Source: Alphaproteobacteria bacterium
Lineage (GTDB): Bacteria > Pseudomonadota > Alphaproteobacteria > Micropepsales > Micropepsaceae
DNA length: 64,000 nucleotides
Assembly: GCA_017307355.1 (NCBI GenBank)
Contig: JAFKFG010000011.1
Span: 62,001-126,000 of the forward strand
Direction: 5' to 3'
Below the pieces are notes generated by a model that searched no databases, was not told where the DNA came from, and saw nothing but the letters and a program-made list of their open reading frames with translations. Position 1 is the stretch's first letter, and every line of letters starts with the position of its first letter. The translations under genes and the position numbers were made by a program. Shown here piece after piece: positions 52,299-60,749 of this stretch.

Positions 52299-53248
52299 TG
52301 AGGCATGGCATGAAAGGTATATTGCGCACCATCGGCATCTGCGTCTTTCCCCTGGCGGGGCTGAGCGTTACCGGTTGCATGCCTTTCCTGGATGGCGGCT
52401 TTTGGCAATCCCAGCCTCCGGCGGGCACGCGTGCCGTCCAGGCGGATTTGCGACCCTCCATCGGCTATTACGAGCGCGCCGTGACGGCGATCAATGACCG
52501 CCGCTATGCGCTCGCTCTGGAATATCTGCAGGCCGCCCGAAACCAGAAACCGGATGACGTTCGCGTGCTGACCGCATTCGGCGTAATCTATGATAAGCTG
52601 GGGCGTTTCGATCTCAGCGCCCGCTATTATGGCCAGGCGGCCGCTCTGGACCCGAAATCCCGCATCATCGCGGCGGATATGGATTATTCCCGGAAGCTGC
52701 AAGGCATTTCGGGATCCGCGGTGGCGGTGAATGCCGAGCCGGATCATGGCCAGGAGGCCCAGCCGCAAATCGCAGCGGCCGCGGAGGCCGTGCCAAATCC
52801 AGTGGCGGCGTTGGCCGAACCCGCCCTGGACGCGGTAGGTGTCGCCCAAACCCGCCGCAAGAACGAAGTCGCTCCCGCACAACCGGCGGTCAAAGCCGTT
52901 TTCCTGACCGGCCATCCCCTGGCGATCATCGATGCATCGGGCCGAAGCGATACGGGCAAGTCCGTGCGAAGCTATCTGTCCGGCCTGGGTTGGTCCGTCG
53001 CCAAGGAGGATGGCGTCAAATTGGCGGCCCGGCCGCAAACCACCATTGTCTATCAAGGAACGATGATCACGGCCGCCAAGGCGTTGGCGCGCACGCTTTC
53101 TCTTCCGATGCATCTCTCCGCAAGCGACAATGTTCAGGGCCTTCAGCTGGTCCTGGGCAGTGATGTTTCCGCGGCCAATCTTGCAGCAAAATCGCAGCAA
53201 GCGCGTCAGCTTGCATCGGCGATTTCAAAGCCAAAGACACGGGAGTAG
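52298..53248 (+). CDS. TPR lipoprotein with LytR_C-like C-terminus
   Basis: 316 residues. The lipobox is LSVTGC (Cys27). Two TPR-like helix pairs lie around residues 48-120 (ALEYLQAARNQKPDDVRVLTAFGVIYDKLG, visible as LQAARNQKPDD). A linker follows, then a C-terminal domain resembling LytR_C (VKAVFLTGHP...TTIVYQG...LQLVLGSDVSAA). This fusion is distinct from ordinary TadD. It is in the pilus operon and could tether the secretin to the envelope. Confidence 0.7.
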   Translation: MRHGMKGILRTIGICVFPLAGLSVTGCMPFLDGGFWQSQPPAGTRAVQADLRPSIGYYERAVTAINDRRYALALEYLQAARNQKPDDVRVLTAFGVIYDKLGRFDLSARYYGQAAALDPKSRIIAADMDYSRKLQGISGSAVAVNAEPDHGQEAQPQIAAAAEAVPNPVAALAEPALDAVGVAQTRRKNEVAPAQPAVKAVFLTGHPLAIIDASGRSDTGKSVRSYLSGLGWSVAKEDGVKLAARPQTTIVYQGTMITAAKALARTLSLPMHLSASDNVQGLQLVLGSDVSAANLAAKSQQARQLASAISKPKTRE

Positions 53249-53253
53249 GTAAA

Positions 53254-54156
53254 ATGCGGTGGAAAGCGGCTGCGGTTGTTTTCGTTCTGGCGGCGAATGG
53301 CGCTCTCTTGTCGGCGGGCCCGGCGCAAGCGGGCCTGTTCGGAAGCGATGCGGCGCCTGCTCCGGTTGCCAGCGACGGGATCGTCAATCAGATTCAGCAG
53401 GCGCTCGACGATCAGCGCTTCGTCGATGCGGGCTCGTTGCTGGACCGGGCGCTTATTTCGGGCATCTCCGATCCGCGGCTGGCGCTTTTGGGAGGTGAGC
53501 TTAATCTCTCGCGGGGCCGATATGATGCCGCCCTGGCCAGCTTCAAGCAGATCGATGCGCAACCGACCCTGCGTGCCCGGGCGCTGGAGGGAGAAGGGAT
53601 CGGCATGTCGCTGCTCGGCCGCACCGACGACGCGCAGCCGGTTCTGGAAGCCGCGGTTTCGCTGAAACCGGATGCCTGGCGCGCATGGAATGCCCTGGGG
53701 GTCATCTATGATCGCCGCCATGACTGGGCCAAGGCCGATGCGGCTTACGACCATGCCATGACCGCATCCAATGCATCGCCATTGGTATTGAACAACCGCG
53801 GCTTCTCGCGCCTGTCACAGGGCAGGTTGGATGACGCAGCGGCGGATTTTGTCGCCGCACTTCAGAAAAAGCCGGACTTTTCGTCGGCCCGCAACAATCT
53901 GCGCCTGACCATCGCCATGAAAGGCGATTATACACGCGCGACCGAAGGCGCCAGCGCGACGGACCGCCCTTCCATTCTCAACAATGCGGGTTTTGCCGCC
54001 ATGGCAAGGGGGGACTATTCGACGGCGAAAAACCTTCTCGGTCAGGCGATACAGGCCAAGGGTGAATATTATTCGGTGGCTGCGGCAAATCTCGAGACCG
54101 TTCATGGCCTTGAGTTCGGCACATCCGGCACGGTGCCCAATGCCGCCGCTCATTGA
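53254..54156 (+). CDS. Exported TPR protein (TadD-like)
   Basis: 300 residues with an N-terminal signal (ending PAQAG). At least four TPR repeats are seen: AWNALGVIYDRRHDWAKADAAYDHA, LVLNNRGFSRLSQGRLDDAAADF, and a final ILNNAGFAAMARGDYSTAKNLL (each shown by its ALG/NRG/NAG helix start). TadD-type TPR proteins are required for Flp pilus secretin assembly. Its stop overlaps the remnant prepilin peptidase start. Confidence 0.8.
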   Translation: MRWKAAAVVFVLAANGALLSAGPAQAGLFGSDAAPAPVASDGIVNQIQQALDDQRFVDAGSLLDRALISGISDPRLALLGGELNLSRGRYDAALASFKQIDAQPTLRARALEGEGIGMSLLGRTDDAQPVLEAAVSLKPDAWRAWNALGVIYDRRHDWAKADAAYDHAMTASNASPLVLNNRGFSRLSQGRLDDAAADFVAALQKKPDFSSARNNLRLTIAMKGDYTRATEGASATDRPSILNNAGFAAMARGDYSTAKNLLGQAIQAKGEYYSVAAANLETVHGLEFGTSGTVPNAAAH

Positions 54157-54530
54157 GATCGCGCGCTGGGCGACGATAGCGCTGCTCTGCCTGGTTCTGG
54201 CGACCGCGGGGGCCAGTGACATCCGCTTCCGCCGGAGTCTGCAGCTTTGTTCTCTATTCTTTTGGCGTCGTTGGTGCGGGAGATTCGAAACTGGCGACGG
54301 CGGTGGCCTTGTTCGCCGGCTTTCCCCACCTGCCGGAGTTCATTCTTTACATGAGCCTGACCGGAGGGGTGATCGTCCTCTGCATGCTGATGGCCGACCC
54401 GGCGAGAATTTTCGTGGCGATACAAATGCGTGGGCGTGGCTTCCTGGAGAGGGGTGTACCATACGGCGTTGCCATCGCTGTCGCGGGCGCGATGCTCGTG
54501 GCCGCGCCGGCTGTGCAGAAACTGATTTGA
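54140..54530 (+). pseudogene. cpaA/tadV prepilin peptidase, disrupted
   Basis: An ATG at 54140 opens MPPLIEIARWATIALL..., the first helix and the first catalytic-Asp region (GASDIRFRR) of an A24 prepilin peptidase. Beyond 54235 this frame degenerates. A second frame from about 54246 carries FVLYSFGVVGAGDSKLATA, the GxGD second Asp motif, and the final helices to 54530. The two Asp codons are 22 codons apart, when intact TadV has about 45-60. So some 30 codons and the frame are lost. It is unlikely to yield active enzyme; the flp and TadE-like proteins would need another peptidase. Confidence 0.72.
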
Positions 54531-54603
54531 CTTCTGCGGTGGCAGGCCGGATGACCCGATAGGTGGCGGCGGCGCGAATTCCTTGGGACTAGAGGAGCAT
54601 CCG

Positions 54604-54735
54604 ATGGCAAAGCTGGTAGTCGGCATTCTCATCGGCCTGGTCCTGGGATTGTATCTGGACAATTCGTCGACCGGCGCGGGGGCGTCCGTTTTTGCCCAGC
54701 TTGAGACCATTCTCAAAAACTTGCTCCAGTTCTGA
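54604..54735 (+). CDS. Small membrane protein (43 aa)
   Basis: A 43-codon reading frame starting MAKLVVGILIGLVLGLYLD, a single strongly hydrophobic N-terminal segment, and ending TILKNLLQF. GAGGAGC precedes the ATG by five bases, which supports translation. No homology is evident. It could be a membrane peptide associated with the end of the pilus operon. Confidence 0.5.
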   Translation: MAKLVVGILIGLVLGLYLDNSSTGAGASVFAQLETILKNLLQF

Positions 54736-54858
54736 ACATTTTCAACCGCCCTTGGATCGCCAGCTGCCTTTCCCGCTTCCTCTTTGCCCCAGGAGTGGCG
54801 GATTGGCCTGACGTGCGGTATGGGGATGGATGACAAGTCCCGATACGAAAGCGATCAC

Positions 54859-55923
54859 ATGACCGATACCAGCAAGAGCAATTTGGACCAGCACGCTGCC
54901 GCCGAACCCGAATTGTCTCGCCGAAGCGTGCTTTCGACCACCGCTTTGCTGCTGGCGGGAAGCGCCTTTGCGGCGGATGCGCCTGCGGCGAACGCGGCCG
55001 TGAGCGGGGACTTCGGAGCGTTGGTATCCCTCGACGAGCGTATCGCCAATCTGAGGATCGGCGGCGAGGTTGCATTGGGGATCGAAACCGATATCGGCGT
55101 GATCAATGTGACGGCCACGGCCAAGAATCTTGGCCTGTCCTGCCCCACCGACATGGACGATTTGCTTCAGAATGGCCGCGGTCGGGAGCTGGTGGCGTTG
55201 GTCAAGGAGGTCAAAGCCCGGCCAAAATCGGCGAAGATCATTGCGGCTGGTGACCTTCAGTTCGCGCCTCTGGTGATACGACCGGAGAAGATCGTCTGTG
55301 TCGGGTTCAACTATCGCAAACATGCCGAAGAAACCAACACGCCAATTCCCAAAGCGCCGCCATTGTTTGCGAAATACAACAATGCCCTCAATCACCACAA
55401 TGGACGCATTAAACTGCCGACCGAGGCGGACACCTGGTTCGACTATGAAACCGAGCTGGTGATCCTTTTCGCCAAGCCCTGCAAGAATGTCAGCGAAGCC
55501 GACGCGCTGGATTATGTTGCAGGTTATGCGACCGGAAACGACTTCAGTGCGCGCGGTTTGCAGAACGCCACCTCGCAGTTCACCGCCGGCAAGACCGCCG
55601 ACGGTTTCGCGCCCATCGGGCCGTGGCTGGCGACACGCAAGCGAGTGCCCGACCCGAACAAGCTGAAAATCAAGACGCTGGTGAATGGCGAAGTTCGCCA
55701 GGACTGGACCACCGAAGACATGATTTATAATTGCCGGCACCTGATCAGCTACGCGTCGCGCTGCATGACCCTGAAGCCGGGCGACGTGATGTATACCGGC
55801 ACGCCCCAGGGGGTGATCTGGGGCCAGAAGACGCCCCTCGACCAGCGGCGCTGGCTGCGGGCGGGCGACGTGGTGACTTCTTCGCTCGAAGGGCTTGGTG
55901 ATCTCACAGTAACGCTCGATTGA
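54859..55923 (+). CDS. Tat-exported fumarylacetoacetate hydrolase family protein
   Basis: 354 residues. The N-terminus has LSRRSVLSTTALLLAGSAFA, a twin-arginine signal, which is unusual for this normally cytoplasmic family. The FAH core has IVCVGFNYRKHAEE, the metal-binding DYETELVILF, GNDFSARGLQ, and the MYTGTPQGVIWG block. It would catalyse hydrolysis or decarboxylation of a beta-dicarbonyl compound outside the cytoplasm. It is followed 144 bases later by an exported RidA. Confidence 0.82.
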   Translation: MTDTSKSNLDQHAAAEPELSRRSVLSTTALLLAGSAFAADAPAANAAVSGDFGALVSLDERIANLRIGGEVALGIETDIGVINVTATAKNLGLSCPTDMDDLLQNGRGRELVALVKEVKARPKSAKIIAAGDLQFAPLVIRPEKIVCVGFNYRKHAEETNTPIPKAPPLFAKYNNALNHHNGRIKLPTEADTWFDYETELVILFAKPCKNVSEADALDYVAGYATGNDFSARGLQNATSQFTAGKTADGFAPIGPWLATRKRVPDPNKLKIKTLVNGEVRQDWTTEDMIYNCRHLISYASRCMTLKPGDVMYTGTPQGVIWGQKTPLDQRRWLRAGDVVTSSLEGLGDLTVTLD

Positions 55924-56067
55924 GGGCGCCGGGATCGGTCGGCCGCGCCTTCTGGCCAGGATTTGCGGGCGGCGGCGCGGTTGGCCGTCTGCTTGGCAGC
56001 CGATGGCGCGTCGAGTAATGATTCCAGGAGCCGCATGCGCGTCCGCCACTTTTCCCGGGAGAATGAC

Positions 56068-56544
56068 ATGAGCGCCGCCCTCGCCAAATCCACGCTCGCA
56101 GCCTTGATCGGCCTTTGCGCCTTGCCGGCATTCGCGCTGGCCGCGCCGGCCAAGCATTTCCCGGCCGGGAGCAACACGCCGGGCGGCACCTCGCCGGCCT
56201 TCTCCGCCGCCGTACAGGTGGGCAACACGCTTTACGTGTCGGGCACCACCGATGGAACCGATCCGGAGACCGGCAAGCTGCCGGCGGACGCCGCTATAGG
56301 GGCCAAGGTGGTTCTGAACAACGTCAAAAAGACGCTGGAAGCGGCCGGTTATACGATGGACGATTTGGTATGGGTTCAGATATTCGCGTCCGATCTGAAG
56401 GATTATGGCGCCTTCAACACCGTCTATCGCACCTATTTCAAAGGCCCGCTGCCCGCCCGCGCGTTCATCGGCGCCGGCAGCCTGTTGGGTGGGGCCCATT
56501 TCGAAGTGATGGGCATCGCGGAAAAGCAGTCGGCGGCGCAATAA
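56068..56544 (+). CDS. Exported RidA family protein
   Basis: 158 residues with a Sec signal peptide (about residues 1-24, ending LAAPA). The RidA core has TLYVSGTTDG, then KTLEAAGYTMDDLVWVQIF and ARAFIGAGSL. GGGAGAATGAC lies before the ATG. The usual arginine of the imine-hydrolysing subgroup is present in ARAFIG. Export of a RidA protein is uncommon. Confidence 0.8.
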   Translation: MSAALAKSTLAALIGLCALPAFALAAPAKHFPAGSNTPGGTSPAFSAAVQVGNTLYVSGTTDGTDPETGKLPADAAIGAKVVLNNVKKTLEAAGYTMDDLVWVQIFASDLKDYGAFNTVYRTYFKGPLPARAFIGAGSLLGGAHFEVMGIAEKQSAAQ

Positions 56545-56644
56545 GGGGCCATTGACCCCGACGGCCTGCCCATGAAAACTGCTGGAAATGGCGGCGGGGG
56601 CCGCGGCAAGCATTCGGCCGGGCGGCCTGGGAAGCATTCGGTCA

Positions 56645-57391
56645 ATGCATGAGACGCGCATCATCATGGGCATGCCCGTAAGTCTGGCCGTATCGGACAA
56701 AAGCGTCCGCAAGCTGGATTTGGAGGCGGTGTTCGCCGAATTCGTGGCCATCGATGCCCAGTTCAGCCCTTTCAAGGACGATAGCGAGGTTTCCCGCTTC
56801 AATCGCCGCGAAATCACAGAATGGGATTTCACGCCGCGCATGCGGGAGATCGTCGCGCTGTGCGAAAAAGCCAGGCAGGACACGGCCGGCTATTTCAACA
56901 TCAGCCGCCCCGACGGAACGATCGATCCTTGCGGCATGGTCAAGGGCTGGGCGATCCGGAATGCGGCGCGGCAGCTCGACGATATGGGCTTCCGCAACTA
57001 CTGCGTGGAGGCCGGTGGCGATATCCAATGCCGCGGCATCAACGACAAAGGTGGAGAATGGACGGTGGGCATCCGCAACCCCTTCTCGCGCGATGAGATC
57101 GTCAAGGTGATCCGGCCCAGGGGGCATGGCGTCGCCACATCCGGCAATTATATCCGGGGCGACCATATCTATAACCCGCACACGGGCCGGTACGGGTCGG
57201 ACGATATTGTGAGCCTTACGGTGATCGGACCGGATGTGCTGGAGGCGGATCGTTATGCGACCGCCGCTTTCGCCATGGGGCGGCAGGGCATTCACTTCAT
57301 CGAACACCTGCCGGATCTCGAAGGATATGAGATCGACGCTGCCGGCACGGCGCGTATGACCAGCGGATTGAAGAATTACCTGTCATGCTGA
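56645..57391 (+). CDS. ApbE-like FAD:protein FMN transferase
   Basis: 248 residues. The ApbE fold is marked by FSPFKDDSEVSRFN, a Mg/FAD motif DPCGMVKGWA (normally DLGGIAKGYA), EAGGDIQCRG, HIYNPHTGRYG and DVLEADRYATAAFAMG. It attaches FMN to Thr/Ser of FMN_bind proteins. No signal peptide is visible: an in-frame stop lies at 56573, and no hydrophobic leader follows. It is coupled to the FMN_bind gene by a seven-base overlap. Confidence 0.85.
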   Translation: MHETRIIMGMPVSLAVSDKSVRKLDLEAVFAEFVAIDAQFSPFKDDSEVSRFNRREITEWDFTPRMREIVALCEKARQDTAGYFNISRPDGTIDPCGMVKGWAIRNAARQLDDMGFRNYCVEAGGDIQCRGINDKGGEWTVGIRNPFSRDEIVKVIRPRGHGVATSGNYIRGDHIYNPHTGRYGSDDIVSLTVIGPDVLEADRYATAAFAMGRQGIHFIEHLPDLEGYEIDAAGTARMTSGLKNYLSC

Positions 57392-58173
57392 AGCCCGGTG
57401 GAAAACGAGCAAGTCTGGCCGGTAAGCTGCTTCTGTCCTCGGCATTGGTCGCGGTGTCGCTGGCTTATGGCTGGTGGCAACAGCATGATGCGGAGAGACC
57501 GAGATTGGCCATGGCGCCGGCACCTCTGCCGCACGCGCCGAAAAAGCCTCTCCCGCCCAGCCCGGCGATCCCGCTGCCCGCACCCGCGCCGCAAATCCAG
57601 CCCGTCGAGCCGGATGCCGATGTCGCGGCGGAAAAGACTCCAAAACAAGCTGCCGACGCGCCGCAAAAACCTGCCCTCGTTGCCAAAGCGGCCCCGCAGA
57701 CTGTCGCGCCGCCTGCTGCATCGGCTGCGCCGGACCCCATGCCGCAATCGCCGCCGGTTTCCGTCGCGTCCGTCATGCCGGCGCCGCTGCCGCCCGTCTC
57801 GCCGGCGGATGGCGATGCGAGTTCGCTCTTTTTTGTCACGGGAACGCCCGACCCTGCCGCCAAGTCCCCCGTCCCCGCTGGCGCGCATCTGGAAGACGGC
57901 GATTATGTCAGCAGCCGGCATAGTTTCATGTGGGGCGATCTCAGGATCAAGATTTTCATCCGTGGCGGGGCGATCACCGGCGTGCAGGCCTTGCAATTCC
58001 CCGATCACCGGTCCCAGTCCCTGTATCTGAGCGGGTTGGCGCTTCCGACGCTGGAAAGCGAAGTGATCAAGAAGCAGACTTCCCAGGTCGACACCGTCTC
58101 TTCGGCCACGGATACGAGCTATGTCTTCCAGGATGCCGTCGCCGATGCGATCGTAAAAGCGACCCGCGGATGA
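57385..58173 (+). CDS. FMN-binding domain membrane protein (RnfG-like)
   Basis: 262 residues. One N-terminal membrane helix (about 13-31) with a basic cytosolic end, a long Pro/Ala-rich linker to about residue 160, then an FMN_bind domain ending VDTVSSATDTSYVFQDAV; the Thr of SSAT is the expected flavinylation residue for ApbE. Topology places the domain in the periplasm. Its stop overlaps the RnfD-like start. Confidence 0.82.
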   Translation: MLKPGGKRASLAGKLLLSSALVAVSLAYGWWQQHDAERPRLAMAPAPLPHAPKKPLPPSPAIPLPAPAPQIQPVEPDADVAAEKTPKQAADAPQKPALVAKAAPQTVAPPAASAAPDPMPQSPPVSVASVMPAPLPPVSPADGDASSLFFVTGTPDPAAKSPVPAGAHLEDGDYVSSRHSFMWGDLRIKIFIRGGAITGVQALQFPDHRSQSLYLSGLALPTLESEVIKKQTSQVDTVSSATDTSYVFQDAVADAIVKATRG

Positions 58174-58997
58174 TGTTGTTCCGGCGCGTTCTCACTTACC
58201 GGCTGACGCTTTACTATCTGGCGGCAATCCTGCTCGCGGCGATGGTCCTGGCCATGTCGGGGTTTGTGCGCCAGCCATGGATCAATTTGGCTTTTTCCAC
58301 CGCCGTCGCGCTCGCTATGTGCTGGGGCGTCAATTGGGCTTTCGCGCGGGTCTGCGGGGCAGGGAGCAATTGGGAATCCGTCTGCATCAGCGCTCTCATC
58401 ATCGTCCTGATCGTAACGCCGTCTGCGCCGAACGATCTGGCCGCGGCGGGCTTTCTGGCTCTGGTTTCAGCCTGGGCGATGGCGTCGAAATATATCGTGG
58501 CGGTCGACAAGCGCCACCTTTTCAATCCCGCCGCGTTCGGTGCCGCGCTGATGAGCCTGGCATTTCACCGTCCCGTGAGCTGGTGGGTGGGCGATTATGC
58601 GATCCTGTTGCCGCTTCTGGCTTTGGGCGGGGTGCTGATCCTCAGCCGGCTGCGCTATTTTGAAATGCTGGCGAGTTTCGCGGTGGTCGCCCTGGGGCTC
58701 GCCGTCGCGCACGGCAATCTCTCCAGTTTCGCGGACGTGATGAATTCCCTGTCCAGAATGGGCATTCATTCCATGTTCGGCTTTTTCGGCCTGGTGATGC
58801 TGACCGAACCGCGCACCGCGCCGCTGGGACGCTGGCGGCAGATCGTTTATGGCGCGCTGGTCGGGCTGTTGTTTTCGCCCTTCACGCATATCGGCAGCTA
58901 TTATTTCACGCCCGAGATGGCGCTTCTCTGCGGCAACCTTTTTACGTTCTTTTCCAACAAGCGCCGGATCCGCCGCTGGACCGAAGCGCTCGCTTAG
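58170..58997 (+). CDS. RnfD/NqrB-like membrane protein
   Basis: 275 residues and about eight to nine helices. KRHLFNPAAFGAAL is the family NPAAF motif of RnfD/NqrB. The SGAT flavinylation motif of full-length RnfD is not seen. Together with the ApbE and FMN_bind genes it forms a compact membrane electron-transfer module; other Rnf subunits are absent from the window. Confidence 0.8.
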   Translation: MMLFRRVLTYRLTLYYLAAILLAAMVLAMSGFVRQPWINLAFSTAVALAMCWGVNWAFARVCGAGSNWESVCISALIIVLIVTPSAPNDLAAAGFLALVSAWAMASKYIVAVDKRHLFNPAAFGAALMSLAFHRPVSWWVGDYAILLPLLALGGVLILSRLRYFEMLASFAVVALGLAVAHGNLSSFADVMNSLSRMGIHSMFGFFGLVMLTEPRTAPLGRWRQIVYGALVGLLFSPFTHIGSYYFTPEMALLCGNLFTFFSNKRRIRRWTEALA

Positions 58998-59104
58998 CGC
59001 CCGGGAAATTGTACCGGCACAATATAGAAATTGACTTGCAAATCGCGGCCCTGAAAGATTGCGTGGATCTCCGGTCCGGACGTGAAGAAAAAGGGGAGCC
59101 GCGA

Positions 59105-59596
59105 ATGGCGAAGCGCATCGTTCCAAAGGCCCAGTCGGAAAATGTGGGCACCCTGTATCCGCCGCCCTTCGACAAACCGTGCCGCGCCCGGGGACGCACC
59201 AAGCTCGGCGATGTTGCGGGACTCACCCAGTTCGGGGTCAATCAATTGCGGCTGCCGCCCGGTACCTGGTCCAGTCAGCGGCACTGGCACGAGAAGGAGG
59301 ACGAGTTCATCTATATCCTCTCCGGCGAGGTCGTGCTCGTCACCGATGCGGGCGAGGAAATCCTGAAGGCGGGCGAGTGCGCCGGATTCAAGGCCGGCGA
59401 CCGGAACGGCCATCATCTGCAGAACCGAAGCAATGCCGAGGCCCTGGTGCTGGAGATCGGCACGCGTACCGGCGCCGACAGGGGCGAATATTCCGACATC
59501 GATCTGGCCTTCGACGCGGCGGGGTCGGCGCTGTATCTGCACAAGGACGGCACGCCTTACACGGACATCAAGCGGCGCGGTCCCGACGATCCGTGA
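59105..59596 (+). CDS. Cupin domain protein
   Basis: 163 residues. Cupin motif 1 is HWHEKEDEFIYILSG (His-x-His and Glu) and motif 2 is GDRNGHHLQN, so a metal site is intact. No signal peptide. AAAAGGGGAGCC lies before the ATG. Function could be a sugar isomerase or dioxygenase type; not determined. It converges on the DUF1579-like gene. Confidence 0.8.
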   Translation: MAKRIVPKAQSENVGTLYPPPFDKPCRARGRTKLGDVAGLTQFGVNQLRLPPGTWSSQRHWHEKEDEFIYILSGEVVLVTDAGEEILKAGECAGFKAGDRNGHHLQNRSNAEALVLEIGTRTGADRGEYSDIDLAFDAAGSALYLHKDGTPYTDIKRRGPDDP

Positions 59597-59611
59597 CCGG
59601 CGCCGGCCCGA

Positions 59612-60154
59612 TCACCGGGTCAATTCGCACACCCAATTCAATTCCCAGCTCGCGCCGCCGTCATCGGAATAGGATTGCTCCATCCGCGCGGATTTCGGCG
59701 AGATATTGAACCACACATAGCGCATCAAGATCGTGCGGCCCTTATACTGGGTCTGGCGGAAGAACGCGCCGCGTTTGCCGTCGAAGCGTCCGACCAGGGG
59801 GTTGGGATCCAGGGTGCCGGAATAAACATCGGTGAGATACATGCTCCATTGCCCCGTATCGGCATCGTAAAGGCGCAAAGTCTGGGCATGCAGATGGATC
59901 TGCTTCTCGGTGTTGTGGACTTCGAATTCTTCCAGATTGGCGCTGCTTTGCAGGATCCGGCTGTGATGCTCGGTGCCTTGAAATGCGATCCAGTCCTGCG
60001 AGTTGGCGAGCCGGGCCGGAAGCTGGCGGGCATGGGCGGTCCAATCGCCTAGCAGAAAATCGAAATCATGCGCGCCGTCGCGGGCAGGAGCTGCCATCGC
60101 CTGGCCCGTTAGCGCGAGGCCGAGGAGTAGTGCGCCAAGCCCTGTCCGGATCAT
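59612..60154 (-). CDS. Exported DUF1579-like protein
   Basis: 180 residues with a signal peptide (about 1-22, ending MAAPA). HDFDFLLGDWTAHAR is the DUF1579/lipocalin-like entry motif. The remainder is beta-rich with a Trp/Tyr pattern (YVWFNISPKSARMEQSYSDDGGASW). Function unknown. It diverges from the VOC gene over an AT-rich palindromic spacer. Confidence 0.7.
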   Translation of the reverse strand: MIRTGLGALLLGLALTGQAMAAPARDGAHDFDFLLGDWTAHARQLPARLANSQDWIAFQGTEHHSRILQSSANLEEFEVHNTEKQIHLHAQTLRLYDADTGQWSMYLTDVYSGTLDPNPLVGRFDGKRGAFFRQTQYKGRTILMRYVWFNISPKSARMEQSYSDDGGASWELNWVCELTR

Positions 60155-60185
60155 GAAGAAATCATCTCCGATGGTGAATGTAATA

Positions 60186-60211
60186 GTACAATATATGTAT
60201 TGATACATGTA
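60186..60211. promoter_or_regulatory. Nested palindrome between divergent genes
   Basis: ATGTAT-TG-ATACAT (60195-60208) sits inside outer GTACA (60186-60190) and TGTAC (60207-60211) arms. The region is AT-rich, with the divergent DUF1579-like and VOC genes on either side. A TetR- or LysR-like operator would be plausible, but no regulator gene is adjacent. Confidence 0.4.
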
Positions 60212-60307
60212 CCAATATAACGCAGATAATGGAGAAGACAAAGGACGGCGAAGCGCATCGGGGCGAGCCGGAAGACGACCGGCAATCCGTCCGGCAGGAG
60301 GCGCGCT

Positions 60308-60715
60308 ATGTTCAGTCATATAACGGTGGGCACGCGCAATCTTGCGCATGCGGCTGTATTCTATGACGCGCTTCTGTCTCCCCTCGGGCTGATTCAGCGG
60401 GCGGTGGTTCCGGATGGAGGGCCGCCGGCGGCATGCTGGATCCATCCCGGTGAAAGGCTGCCCAGATTTTTTGTCTATGTTCCTTTCGACGGAAATCCCG
60501 CCACGGCCGGCAACGGCACCATGATCGCGTTTCTTGCCCCTTCTTCCGAAGCGGTGGATCTTGCCCATGCGGCCGGCATGGTCTCGGGCGGCAGGGATGA
60601 GGGTGCGCCCGGCCCGCGCGAACATTATGGAAAGGGTTATTACGGCGCCTATATCCGCGATCCGGACGGCAACAAGATCCATATCGCCCATCGCGGCGAT
60701 CTGTTGCCCACATGA
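60308..60715 (+). CDS. VOC family protein (glyoxalase-like)
   Basis: 135 residues. The vicinal oxygen chelate fold is seen in FSHITVGTRNLAHAAVFYDALLSPLG and GYYGAYIRDPDGNKIHIAHR (seen here as HITVGTRNL and YIRDPDGNKI). Metal ligands His and Glu are partly visible. The substrate is not known. It precedes the PhzF-like gene by 34 bases. Confidence 0.82.
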   Translation: MFSHITVGTRNLAHAAVFYDALLSPLGLIQRAVVPDGGPPAACWIHPGERLPRFFVYVPFDGNPATAGNGTMIAFLAPSSEAVDLAHAAGMVSGGRDEGAPGPREHYGKGYYGAYIRDPDGNKIHIAHRGDLLPT

Positions 60716-60749
60716 ATCCCAATCATCTGTTGCTTCGAAGGAGTCGAAA

